Shown in pieces: positions 31,063 through 42,200 of a stretch of 64,000 nt of DNA. Every line of letters starts with the position of its first letter. Positions within the stretch are counted from its first letter, which is position 1. The position numbers and the translations under genes were made by a program. Below the pieces are notes generated by a model. It was not told the DNA's origin and ran no database searches. It saw nothing but the letters and a program-made list of their open reading frames with translations. The DNA comes from Muscardinus avellanarius. Taxonomy: Eukaryota; Chordata; Mammalia; Rodentia; Gliridae. The stretch lies in assembly GCA_963383645.1 (NCBI GenBank), contig OY726561.1:137488227-137552226 (forward strand), read 5' to 3'.

Positions 31063-31262
31063 GCCAGGCGTGGTGGCGCACGCTTGTAACCCCAGTACTT
31101 GGGAGGCTGAGAGAGGAGGATCGCGGTTTGCGGCCAGCCTCAGCTATTTAGTGAGGCCCTCCGCAACTTAGTGAGGCCCTGTTTCGAAATAAGGAATAAA
31201 AAATATAGTGCTGGGCGTGTAGCTAGGAGGTAGAATGCCCCTGGGTTCCATCCTGGGTACTG
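31063..31262 (+). mobile_element. Composite B1/ID SINE
   Basis: gccaggcgtggtggcgcacg to gggttccatcctgggtac. Confidence 0.86.
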
Positions 31263-31333
31263 CAAAAAGATAAAAAAGCGGGGGGGGGGGGTTCAGTTGT
31301 ACAACTGACTTAGCAAAACTCCTTTTCCATTTT

Positions 31334-31534
31334 TGCTGGTATTGGGGATTGAACCTAGGGCATCCTACCTCTGATCCTCACCCCCAACACTATCTTCTTT
31401 TTTTGTTTTGAAACAGGATCTTGCCAAATTGCTCAGTCTCACTATGTTGCTGAGACTGACCACAAACCTGCAGTCTTCCTGTCTCTGCCTCTCAAGTACT
31501 GGGATTAAAAGGTGTGTGCCACCATGCCCAGCTC
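31334..31534 (-). mobile_element. Composite B1/ID SINE
   Basis: Antisense copy, ggtattggggattgaaccta to gccaccatgcccagct. Confidence 0.84.
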
Positions 31535-31663
31535 AGTCTATTCTTAGTAACACTGGTTTCTATCTTATTTCTAGGCAACTGAAATTCCTATTTTACCCCC
31601 AGAAGTAGCAACAGTAACCCTTAGCCCAAGTTTTATCTGCAGATACATTTTCTATTTAGCCTG

Positions 31664-31884
31664 TTTTTTTTTTTTCTTTTTTTGCTGTACTGGGATGGAA
31701 CCCAGGGGCTTTCTACCCCTGGGCTACACTCTCAGACCTATTCTATATTTTATTTGGAAACAGGGTCTCACTAAGTTGCTGAGAGCCTCACTAAGTAGCT
31801 GAGGCTGGCTTCAAACCTGTGTGATCTTCCTGTCTCAGCCTCCCAAGCGCGGAGATTACAAGCGTGCGCCACCACGCCCGGCTT
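31664..31884 (-). mobile_element. Composite B1/ID SINE
   Basis: T run, gctgtactgggatggaaccc to gcgccaccacgcccggc. Confidence 0.87.
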
Positions 31885-31925
31885 AAACTGTTTGGTTTTA
31901 AAGACTTTGAGGGAGGCTGCCCATC

Positions 31926-32138
31926 TTTTTTTTTTTTTTTTGGCACTGGGTAATGGGAATTGAACCCAGGGGCAAGTACTCTACCTCCAAGCCACACCCC
32001 TAGCCCTGTTTCTTTATTTTGAAACAAGGTGTAAATTATGGAAGGCCTAAGTAGCTAAAGCTGTCAGCGAACCTGTGATCCTCCTGTCTCAGCCTCCCAA
32101 ATACTGGGATTATAAACGTGAATCACCACGCCTGGCTA
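31926..32138 (-). mobile_element. Composite B1/ID SINE
   Basis: T run, gggaattgaacccaggggca to caccacgcctggct. Same orientation as its neighbour. Confidence 0.87.
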
Positions 32139-32730
32139 AGGGTTGCCCATCTTTAAGAACCTGGTTTTACCTGGAAACTCAGACTTGATTTCACATGGTA
32201 ATTCTTTCAAGCATGAGAGTATTTAGAAGACTTATCCGCCAGGAGCCCCTGGAGGGGTTAAGTGGGGGCCGACGGCCGGTTCCTTCCCTTGGCGCGCTCA
32301 GCCCTGCTGCCCGACCCTCGTGAGGCGAGTCTTCAGCCCTCATGGCCACAAGAAGTGCACTGGCTGGCCCTGTCAGGAGGCCCCACTGGAGCCGGAGCGT
32401 CCCTAGGAACTGGGCACACTACCTGTTTCTAATCAATTCCAAACTCTCGCTTCTGCATTTTCTCTAGGATACAAGTCGGTCTGACTGTGAGAATAGTCCA
32501 TGTCTTGGTTTTTGGAGGAAACTCTTTATTCAACCCAATTGCCAAGCATCCTCCTCATTTTGGAAACTAAGTCATTTTCAGGGTCTTATTACTTGAACTT
32601 CATCTGCTGGTAAACAGGCTGTGGCTCGAGGGGAAAGATGTTTTTAGTGTAGGAAACAGATGGTCTTGCTGACTAAGATGATGTCTATGAGTCTAGAGCC
32701 AAGATAATTATAAAAATCAATGAGCAACAT

Positions 32731-32731
<1 letters not shown>
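32139..32731. other. Intergenic, nothing recognised
   Basis: A GC-rich patch at 32230-32400, otherwise unremarkable. Confidence 0.45.

Positions 32732-32780
<49 letters not shown>
32732..32780. repeat. (GT)n microsatellite
   Basis: A clean GT array followed by an antisense ID fragment (32781-32848). Confidence 0.97.
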
Positions 32781-32785
<5 letters not shown>

Positions 32786-32848
32786 GGGGATGGAACACAG
32801 GGCCTTTTTAAGCAAGTATTCTACCACTGAGTTGCATTCCCAACCCCG
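32781..32848 (-). mobile_element. ID SINE monomer with (AC)n tail
   Basis: ggggatggaacacagggcct to gagttgcattcccaaccc. On its own strand the tail is (AC)n, as in other copies here. Confidence 0.7.
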
Positions 32849-32965
32849 AATGTTATTTCTTTTCAATTACGAATTACTTTGTGTAGACATTAGACATAAA
32901 GGTCCTGGAAATTTGTTTTATTCTAGCTCTGATCTCAAGTATACAGATAATGAAAAGAAATAGAT

Positions 32966-33154
32966 TTTTTTTTCTTTCAGTACTAGGGATTGAATCCTGG
33001 GCTGTTAGATCACTAAGGCTACACCTAGCCCCTTTTACTGTTTTACTTTGAAACAGGATCTCACTAAGTTGCCCAGGCTGGTCTTGAACCCATGATCCTC
33101 TTGTCTCAGCCGCCCATGTACTGGGATTATAGGTGTGCACCACTGCACCCAGAC
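32966..33154 (-). mobile_element. Composite B1/ID SINE
   Basis: Antisense copy, tactagggattgaatcctgg to gcaccactgcacccaga. Confidence 0.83.
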
Positions 33155-33211
33155 AAAAATTACTTTTTTGGTCACTGCTAACTTAGCACACTATTATCGT
33201 TGTTGTAGCTC

Positions 33212-33275
33212 CTAAGGCCTTTCAAAGCTGTACGTAATCCTCATAACAACCCTGTGAGAAAATGAGTTAAGAATG
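33212..33275 (-). mobile_element. MIR fragment
   Basis: aatcctcataacaaccctgtgag is the antisense MIR core-end string. Confidence 0.6.
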
Positions 33276-34144
33276 ATTAACCTAATGTTAAAAATAATAA
33301 AATAAACTCAAAGTCTTTCTATTCCTTGGCCACACCATCTCTGGCCAATAAAAGGCTTTTATAAACCCTTTTACAGGAAATGGCGTATAACTTAAACAAA
33401 TGAGTATTTCTGTAATTTCCCATTTAACGTTTTTAGGTCACAATGGACCCTGGGTAACTCAAACTGTGGACAAGGCGGGGCCACACGTAAGAGGCCATGA
33501 GTTCTCACGAGCTGAAGGAAGTTCTTCAGTTCCGGGCTGAGTTTATCAGGAATGCTTTCCAGGTGCTCTTCTTCAGATCCTAAGAAAGCTCAGTGACTTA
33601 CACAGTTACTTATTTTCATCATATAATGTGCAATTCAACAGCCCAGAGTGCCTCCCTGCTTCCAGTGTCTTCACCCTGGACGGCTGCCGGTGTGGCTTTC
33701 AGATTTTGCCACCCCTGACTGCGCTCCCGAGACAAACACTGAATCCCTCGCACCTCCCCACTGTTCGTCTTAAAAGCCAGATCCGTTCCTGAGTTGGCCC
33801 CGGAGGCCGCAGCCCAGCCTGGCACACCGCACACGCCCAGTGAGCCAGCCCCGGGTCTCAGGCTGGCTCCCCTCTCAGGATCCTCACTTGCCAACTACAC
33901 CAGGCCCTACCAGGCCCTACACCAGGCGCCTGGCCAGGTCCTGTGTTCACTTCCTGTGCCTTGGTTTCTGCCGTTTCCCTTCTCTACCTGGGGAGGAAGG
34001 CAAACGCTGCGTGCCGAGGCCTTGGGAAAAGCTCCCACCTCGAGAGCGAGGCCTCATGCTCCCAGGCACGTGCCTGTGCTCGGGATCGCGGCCGTCCTGC
34101 GGGTGGCGCAGAGTGCTTACCTGTGTCACGCAGAAGTGGCTTTC

Positions 34145-34312
34145 ATTTCTTACTGTGTTACTAGCTGTGTGACTTTGGCTAAGTTGCTTTATTTCTCTGA
34201 ATCCCATGTTCTTTAACTGATAAGCGGGAATTATATTCAAAGATTTGTTGAGAGAATTAAATAAGGTTATGCGCTGCTTGGCAGAGAGTAAATATTTAAT
34301 AAAGATCAGCTG
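34145..34312 (+). mobile_element. MIR SINE
   Basis: ttactagctgtgtgactttgg, then tgataagcgggaattatat and gagagaattaaataaggtta, in MIR order. Confidence 0.75.
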
Positions 34313-34616
34313 ATGCTGGCATTCAGGCACCAATGACTGAAGACTAAATGGGGCTTTAAGTGCCAGGCATCAATTCACAGTATTTATATTTTCTTAGCAT
34401 TTAAGGAAAACTATTGCTGTTGACTTATGGTCTCCTAAACACCCACTCCCAGTTTAGTTGTAAAAATCTCTTTTTGTGACTATATTTTTATGTCAAAAAA
34501 TTTAGAAACTAAGACAGTTACATATTAAGATTAATGAGTTTATTACTCCATAACTTTAATTTGGGAAATGATAAATCTGACGCACAGCTTTGAACTGGTT
34601 TGTTGTAGCTGTGTGA

Positions 34617-34940
34617 CTGTTTTTGGAGGGGATGAGTGCGGAGAATCAAACCCGAGGCCTCTAAGTGCTGGGCAAGCGCCCCAGCGCCCGCGCTGCTCAT
34701 TCTTACCATCAGCTGTGGCATACGCTTGGTTCTTGCTTCCAAGGCAACTTGGAGCTTTGAGATCCCCCTCCTTTTATTTGATACTGGGGATTGAACCTAG
34801 GGGCAGTCTGCTTCCAAGAGATACCGTGGCCCTTTTTTACATTTTTAAACAGGAACTTGCCAAGTTAGTGAGGATCTCATTAAATTGCTAAGGTTGATCT
34901 CAAACTGGTTATTATAGGTGTGCACCACCACGCCTGGCTG
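34617..34940 (-). mobile_element. Two antisense SINE pieces
   Basis: An ID-like piece at 34617-34690 (gagaatcaaacccgaggcct) and a composite SINE at 34777-34940 (gatactggggattgaaccta to caccaccacgcctggct). Confidence 0.7.
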
Positions 34941-34959
34941 CCCATGCTCCAAGAAGCGT

Positions 34960-35036
34960 TTGGGGCTAGAACAGCTCAGTGGAAGAGTGCGTTCCTTGCG
35001 TGTGCAAAGTCCTGGGTTCACTCTCTAGCACCAAGA
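34960..35036 (+). mobile_element. Free-standing ID element (tRNA/BC1-related)
   Basis: ggggctagaacagctcagtgg, then cctgggttcactctctagcacc: A-box and B-box-like strings of an ID monomer without the B1 head. Not a functional tRNA. Confidence 0.75.
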
Positions 35037-35454
35037 AGAGGACAAAACCCAACAACAAACAAGAAGTGCTGTGTATACTTATGTTCTTGTAGTTTGTAGT
35101 CATACGACAAGATCTGTGTGCTGAGATCTCTTATTTGAAATTATGCACTGGCACTTTCATTTTCTCTGCTCTAAAAATCTTAGAATTAATGTACATTAAG
35201 TGCTTACCAACACCTAGCCTATTTCTACATATGTATGGAAAATAAATGAGATGCTGTATGTTTTTAGAAACTTACATATGGCTGAAATATCGATAAAGGG
35301 AGTTAAGAATGAACAGAAGTGTCTGAGCAGGCTCTCTTCCTGAGACATTGTGAATTTGAGGAAAAGTATATTTATAACTGCTATATCTGTCACAGAAAAC
35401 AAAAAACCAGGTCTTCAAGGAAATCCTAAACTAGACCAAAGATATCTCATTAAC

Positions 35455-36181
35455 AAAGCAGTCAATTCCCTTTATTTTTAAAATTTTATGTACACATATG
35501 AATGATCTGTATAATGTACATTCAATATAGAAAGCTTTATATATTTGATAATGTATAGAACATTTCACAATTACACTAATCTCTTACATAACATCTTGAC
35601 ATCCATTTTTAAAATTTTTAAATTTTTTTGCACAAGCTCCTTTTCATTCAATTTGGTAAAGCCAGTTATACACACCGACGTGCACTGTGAGCTCTCAGAA
35701 GATTAATGATTGGATTCCAGTGAACAGGGAAAGGGACAAAAACCTCAGAGTGTCCGATGACGGGAGTGGACGGCCGTGAAACACGATGGGGGGCGTCCTT
35801 TCCGGGAATATGTGACTTAGCCCGATTTCTGTAGACTGTAGCTCAACCCCCACAGTCACACTAATTCAAAAACATTATAAAAACTAGGAAGAAAGGTTTC
35901 TTTTGATTCACAGTCTTGTAAACAGGTATAAAGGAACAAAATGTGCTTACACACATCAGGAAGAAGGTCCTTGTGCACCCACGCAGGTTCATTCAGAGTG
36001 CTCTCCTGAAACGTGATAGTTAGAATCGCTGACTTTTTTCCTAAATAAAAATATATTTATAGAAAACGGAGTAACACTGTCATGACACCAGGAGGAAGGC
36101 AGTAAGTTTGCTTCAACGTGTCAGCTGGGGGAATGTGGACTTGGAACTGGCCTCTCAGCGCTTACAGTCTCTGTGAACACT
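35455..36181 (-). other. DNAJC13: DNAJC13 3' UTR
   Basis: About 0.7 kb between the TGA stop and the first good poly(A) signal on the - strand. It is AT-rich toward its end and free of SINEs. The 3' boundary is inferred from the signal. Confidence 0.7.
35471..35476 (-). terminator. DNAJC13: Poly(A) signal AATAAA for DNAJC13
   Basis: tttatt on the + strand reads AATAAA on the gene strand, the first exact hexamer seen downstream of the stop. Cleavage is expected 10-30 bases further on (about 35440-35460). Confidence 0.65.
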
Positions 36182-36288
36182 TCAAGTTTGATAGCCAAGG
36201 TCGCCTGCCTCGTGGTCGACTGGGGGTGGCAGGTTCGACATGACTGATGAGGAGGTACCTGCAGTAAGGTAGCCAGCAACTCCAGGTC
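36182..36288 (-). CDS. DNAJC13: DNAJC13 terminal coding exon and stop
   Basis: 107 bp from acceptor tcttgcag to TGA. It encodes the C-terminal tail with [18 protein letters not shown], a low-complexity, probably unstructured end. The [15 protein letters not shown] repeat spans the junction with the previous exon. Confidence 0.97.
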
Positions 36289-39200
36289 CTGCAAGAGAGA
36301 AAGAAAGCATGCTACTTAGGAGAGTGGAGTCCTGAGAAAACAGATGGTTATGAGAAGGTCCGAGCTGGTCAGCTGCCCCAGCAGGAGGCTGACGACACGA
36401 CACACAAGTTACCTAAGTGTGCGCCTGCGCTCAACAGCTGCTTAGTGCATCTCTACAGCTTCTGCTTTACTCCATGACAAGGTTAAAAATCACTTTGAAT
36501 TTATGCTGGATGGTAACACTGGTGTGAAATATTTTCCTTCTCATGTCTGGATTTAAAAAAAAAATCCTAGGCAATGAAAGAGCTACATCAAGTGGAAAAA
36601 AATGGGAACAAACAGAAAAAAGAACCCCCGAGTCAGCCCAGCCCATCCCCATCCGGGCGCAGACGGGTGGATGGGCCTCTCACCGGCAACACTGTGTCAA
36701 CATTCAAGTCTGCCCATTTTCATTTGGTGCAAGAACTGCAGTTCTAACAAGTGGCACCAAATGAGCGAGGGCTGCTACACCAGGTCTCCAGGGCTGCTAC
36801 ACCAGGTCTCCGAGGGAAGTGGACGTGTCATAGGTCAAAACAGGAATGCTCTCGGAAACTGTGTCGTGTTAGATGCATGTGTCTCTTCATCTAAAGTCCC
36901 TGCTGCACGACAGCACCGTGGAGGCCGGCTCGGCCACGCTGTGTGCTCCCGGGCTCAGCTCACACACTGCACAGACATGTAATTACATCCTAACAACACT
37001 GCACACACTAACACGTACTTGCAAGAGAAATCATAGCATAATACTGAATATTGAGCGACATTTTAGCTGAAATTGCGGGAAGGAGGCAAATGGCTACAGA
37101 ACACGGAGGGTTAGGACTAGAGAGGTGGTGGGAGCGGCATGCATTTAGCAAAACGTTTCTCTACCTGCTTCAGAGAGCTACACAGAAGTTAGCAAGCTGC
37201 CTGGCAGGGGTCTAGAGCCCGCTCCTGAGCTGAAGGGGGCTGCTGCCAGTTAGAAGGGAAGGAGAGACACCTGGGGGGAGAAAAGAAACGTCAGCAGCCA
37301 GGGCAGAGGCGAGGAAGCGTGACCAGCCAAGCGGGCAGCCCGAGGCCTCTCCCCGGCAGCGTGGGCCTGCACAGCCCGCGGGGGAAAGGCCGCCAGGTCG
37401 CTGAGCCCTCCAGCCACGGCGCCACGCGGCCCGGCTCCCACTGGGCAGTGTAGGCAGAAGCCAAGTAGCTACAACGCCGTCACACAGGTCTCACCAAAGA
37501 CGCGGCCCTCACGGGAAAAGCCTCACTCACTCCGGACGGTGGCTCCTGAGCAATCCTGACCGGACACAACTCAGTGCGCATCGCGAGAGTCGGTGACGGG
37601 ACGAGACCGTGAATGGGACGCAGAGTGGACTGGTGCAGTTACTGCACTGGGTACTGGGCACCCTGGGAAAATTCACAGGTGGTGTGCTGCTGGGGACTCA
37701 ACATTCGAACACCGCAGTACTTACTGACCACCAGTCACGTGAACGACTACTTTCCAGTTATTTGGAAATAATGCCTTCATAAACTCTTAGGCATTTCTCT
37801 TGCCTACACATGGGTAAAATATTTCTGAGGCATTACGAGCACCGTGAGCTTCTCTGGGGCTAGGATCTGGACTGTGGAATGATGAGCCTAGGGAGGACAC
37901 ATCCTAATGCCACCATCTGGCTCTTTAGGACAGGCAAACCGAGTCCTCTGGGTTTCTGCAAATGCAGGCTGCGGCGCCCCCCGCCCACGGCTCCAGCCTC
38001 TCCTAGGAGATGCCTGGTCATCAGGACAGGGACGGAGCAGTTAAGAGTCTCCAGAGAACAGTGGGAAGAGCCAAGGAGCCAGGGCGTGTGGTGACACTGA
38101 TGAGGAGGGTGCGCTTCAGGGGAATGAGGACAGAAGTTAGCAAAGGGTCCAACAGCACAGAACGCCTGCTGCAATGAAGTGGCTGCATGGCGAACTCCTC
38201 CCCAATTCCAGCTCCCGAAAGCGTCTGAAGACTCTTGGACCCCCATGTTCCTCGTCACTGACTTTCTGGTGAGCTAACCTGGGGATTTTCACAGCGGACA
38301 GCCATTCTTTGTTAGAGCTCTGAGCTCACTGGCACCATGCTGTTCTAGAAGCTCATGAATGGCCAAGTAGCTGCAGGTGCTGGATAACAAGCAGCCACAG
38401 GAAGAACCCGCGTGGGCACTTTCAAATAAGTATTTGACAGAAAACAGCACACCCGGCTAGCCAGAGACCGTGGACGCAGGCAGTCTCTGAACCCTACCTG
38501 GATTCAAATTCTTCTTCTCAAAGTCTGAGTGTGCAAATGAATGAAACCTGCTCAGGGGCCAGGGAGAAGAAAACCATGAACGTATCTGGCTGTTCTCATC
38601 TCCGACATGCTGTGGTAATGGCTTTCCTTGCGCCTTCAAAATCACCCGCAGCGTCCTCGGCCTGCCTGTCCAAGGAAGGCTGGCGGGGCGCTCCCAGCGC
38701 TCCCCAGCTCACTCCAAGCAGTGGGAGGTGCCACGCCCAACCTGCACCCTCTGAGCCTGCAGGCAGCTCCAGTGCCTGTGATGAAACCACATTCCAAATC
38801 GGCCCAGCGCGGGCTCATCCATGCAGCCCACACAATGGGATTTTACCAGTACTGAAGTGTTTTCTCTTACTCGGCTCTCGACACACAAGACATCAGTGGA
38901 AGAACACAGGAATGTCTGTGTTCAAACACAAAGCGAGCGCGGCAACCCAGGCAATGAGCCCACACCCACTCGGCTGCGCTGAACTGAACGCGAGCTCGGC
39001 CCTGGAGCAGAACAGACCGAAGCCAGAGGAGGGACCCAGAACCCAGGCCTCAGCAGCGAGGGCACTGCGCAGGAGTGACCGCAGCCTTCAGCTGCAACCC
39101 TAGAATAACCCAGCAACCCAGGCCGCCGCCAGGGGGCTCACACTGCTGCCTCCCTGCCCCACCCAGGGAGGAGGGGGGCTCTGCAAACCTTCCCTCTCTT

Positions 39201-42200
39201 TCCCCAACCCCTCCTGCTTCCCACATCTGCTGGCTCAGTCAGAGGCCACCTCAGCTGAAGCATGACAGGAAGCCTCTCCACCAGGACAGGGCTGAGGCTG
39301 CGCACTTGGCCACAGCCCGCCGAGGCGGTCTAGGACACTGCGGCTTCACCTTCAGTCATGGCGTGTTGAGCCCCATGGACAGCAACGCATCAGAAGGGGC
39401 CTCTGGAGAGTGGCCCGAGATCGACACAATCCTGCTCTTGGGCCAGCCTGTAAGTGCTCACAACTAAGAAAAATAAGCGGACTTTCCCATCACACTCCCT
39501 CATATGCAAAGTGATACACATGTGCAGGCTGGAAGGAGTTTAGAGACGGTTTTCAGCGTGCCTGTGAGAACATACCACTTAGAAGATACAGCGTTACCCC
39601 ACATTCCAGAGACAGACACAGACGGGACCACATCCGAGGTCTCAGGAATGAGAAGCAGGGCGTGAAGAAGGGAGAAGGAAAACCTGCCACAGTCTCTTCC
39701 AATTCACAGGAGGCCAAGTGCCAGAGCGCCACGTGCATCAAGCTGAGGGTCTGCTCCAACTAACGCTGGGAGTGGGGAACAGCCGCATGGGCGCGGTGAA
39801 GGGAAGGCAGGCGCCACAGCAAGCCCCAAACTAAGGCCAGGAGAACGCCCCACAGTCCCTGTGTCTGAAAACCCAAGACCCAGGCTTCGTGGATTAATGA
39901 ACTTCTACACTGCAGCCAGGATCACGAGCACAGCCACACCGTACAAGAAACGCAGACTGCTTCTCGCCACTGGCCCGCAGCACCCTGGTCGGAGGACGCG
40001 GCTGGCATCTTTTTGCACGCTCTCACTTCCGGCACGTGGGAAGAACCACTTTAGTCTTCAAATTAAGGGCAGCTTGAAGACTCGTACTTAAATGGGAGCC
40101 AATGTGAAAACGACCACTCTAAAATGATCCTGCAACTAGTGTGTCAGGTGGACGTGCGTTCTGAGCCTCAGACGTGGATGACCTTTGAACATTAAGAAGT
40201 TAAACATCCTTTTGCTTATGACGCTCACACATTCCCCCCAGAAGAGAGCCGATCCTAAATATTCAGCAAGTCGGCGAAGGCATCGGAGTGCCGCTGATTG
40301 TTCTTACAGGGATGGCCGACGCTGCCGGGGTTCTGACACATGTTTGAGAGAGACCTGTCAGGGGAGGGAGGGCCGTGCCAGGGACTGAGCCCAGGGGCCT
40401 TCTACCTCCAGGCTATACCCCAGCCTGTTGTTCATTTGTTGTTTTGAAACAAGGTCTCTCACTGAGAGTCTTGCTAAGTTGCTGAGGCTAGCCTTGAACC
40501 CGAGACCCTCCTGTCTCAGCTTCCTAGGTACTGGGATTACAGGCATGTGCCACCATGCCTGGCTGAGATAAATACCTTAATACTCATGTGCTCCAATATA
40601 ACCTATGACATCAGGATTTGTTTTTTTCTAAATGGGCACTATTTTTTTTTTAGGGGCGAACGGGGGACATTCTACCTCTGAACTACACCCCCAGCCCTTT
40701 ATATTTTTTATTTGGAAACAGGGTCTCATTAAGTGCTCAGGGGCTTGCTAAATTGCTAAGGCTGGCCTTGAACCTGTGATCCTCCTGTCTCAGCCTCCCA
40801 AGTACTGGGATTACAGGCATGCGCTACCACACCAGGCTGACACCACTATTTAACTGGACCCAAACCAAACAAAGTACATGTTTTAACATCTACACGATAA
40901 TAGCTGCACACGGTGCGAGGACAAACACAGCAGTCTAACTCATGCTCATAGGACTTCCAAGGAAGGACAGCGTGGACCAGGAAGACACTGTGGGTACCGT
41001 TTTAGTCTATTCAGGGACAAAGGAAGGTCCAGGCGGCTTCTGCCGACTGTCTTAAAGTAACCAGTTACGCAGGACTTACCTGTGAGGTATCCTGCTGTTT
41101 GTGATTCAGAAATGAACAAATCATGTTTCTGATCTTTGAAGGCACTCCAGACTGAGGATCGAGACAGGATTTCATTCACCTGCGGAAGCGAAGCGAAGGC
41201 TTTTGGCATGAGTACGTTAGGCACTATGTGTGGGAAGACGGTTCAAAAAGAGGAGCAATTTGCAGAATGACCGGGAAGGTCGGTTAGGACGGCGCAGGAC
41301 GGAGCAAGAACACGCGCTCGTCAAAGCCCACCGCGGCTGCTGGGCTCCTCGGCACGCAGGCCACGGCGCACAGCCAGCCTCCCTGACGGGGGGGAGCGCC
41401 CCCGAGCCACGGCGCACTAACGCACACGTAACTTAACAAGAGGCTTCCTGACAGACAGGACAGGAGCAGATGGCCGACAGCGTGGAGTGGGCTGCTGAAC
41501 TGCTTCTGGGGAAGGGTCTGAGGAGGGCTGCTGCAGACACGAGCTAAGACTTTAAAACAGTCACTGACTGCCACACTGCTTAACTGTGGTGGAGAATTGA
41601 ACCCCAGACTGTTTATTATTTATTTTGAAACAGGTTCTCACTAAATTGCTGAGGCTGGCCTAAACCTGTGATCCTCCTGCCTTAATTTCCCAAATACTGG
41701 GATTACAGTTGTGTGCACCATGGCTGGCTTAAAGCAGTCTTTTATTTATTATTTATTTATTTTTTTGGTGGTACTGGGGTTCCTGGAAGCCCTTTTACCT
41801 TAGGGCTACACTCCCAGACCTATTTTATATTGTTTTTATTTGGAAACAGGGTCTCTTACGCCAGCGCGGCTGGCTTCGAACCTGCGCGATCCTCCTGTCT
41901 CTGCCTCCCAAGCGCGGGGATTACAAGCGTACGCCACCACGCCCGGCTAAAGCAGTCTTTTAAGTTATGGGTTGTGACCTGTTAAGAGGATTATAAAGTC
42001 CACTGGGGCAGAAGAACATACTTTAGAAAATGAAATGGTCAAATACAGAAAGTTTCAAAGCATCACATATCAAGTGGGTAAATGTTCTGTCAACTCAGTA
42101 ATGAGCCCAACTGACAAGTGTGCGAGTGTGCAGTGGGCTGAGACGAAAGCGCTCTCATTATGACACAGACAGTGATGCTCAAGCAGTGCCAGCTTAGAGA

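Noticed and set aside
34960..35036. tRNA gene
   Set aside because: A- and B-box-like strings belong to an ID SINE; no cloverleaf with proper acceptor stem was found.
38531..39103. 190-codon open frame on + in the last DNAJC13 intron
   Set aside because: GC-rich intron, competing frames on both strands, no recognisable protein and no supporting splice pattern.
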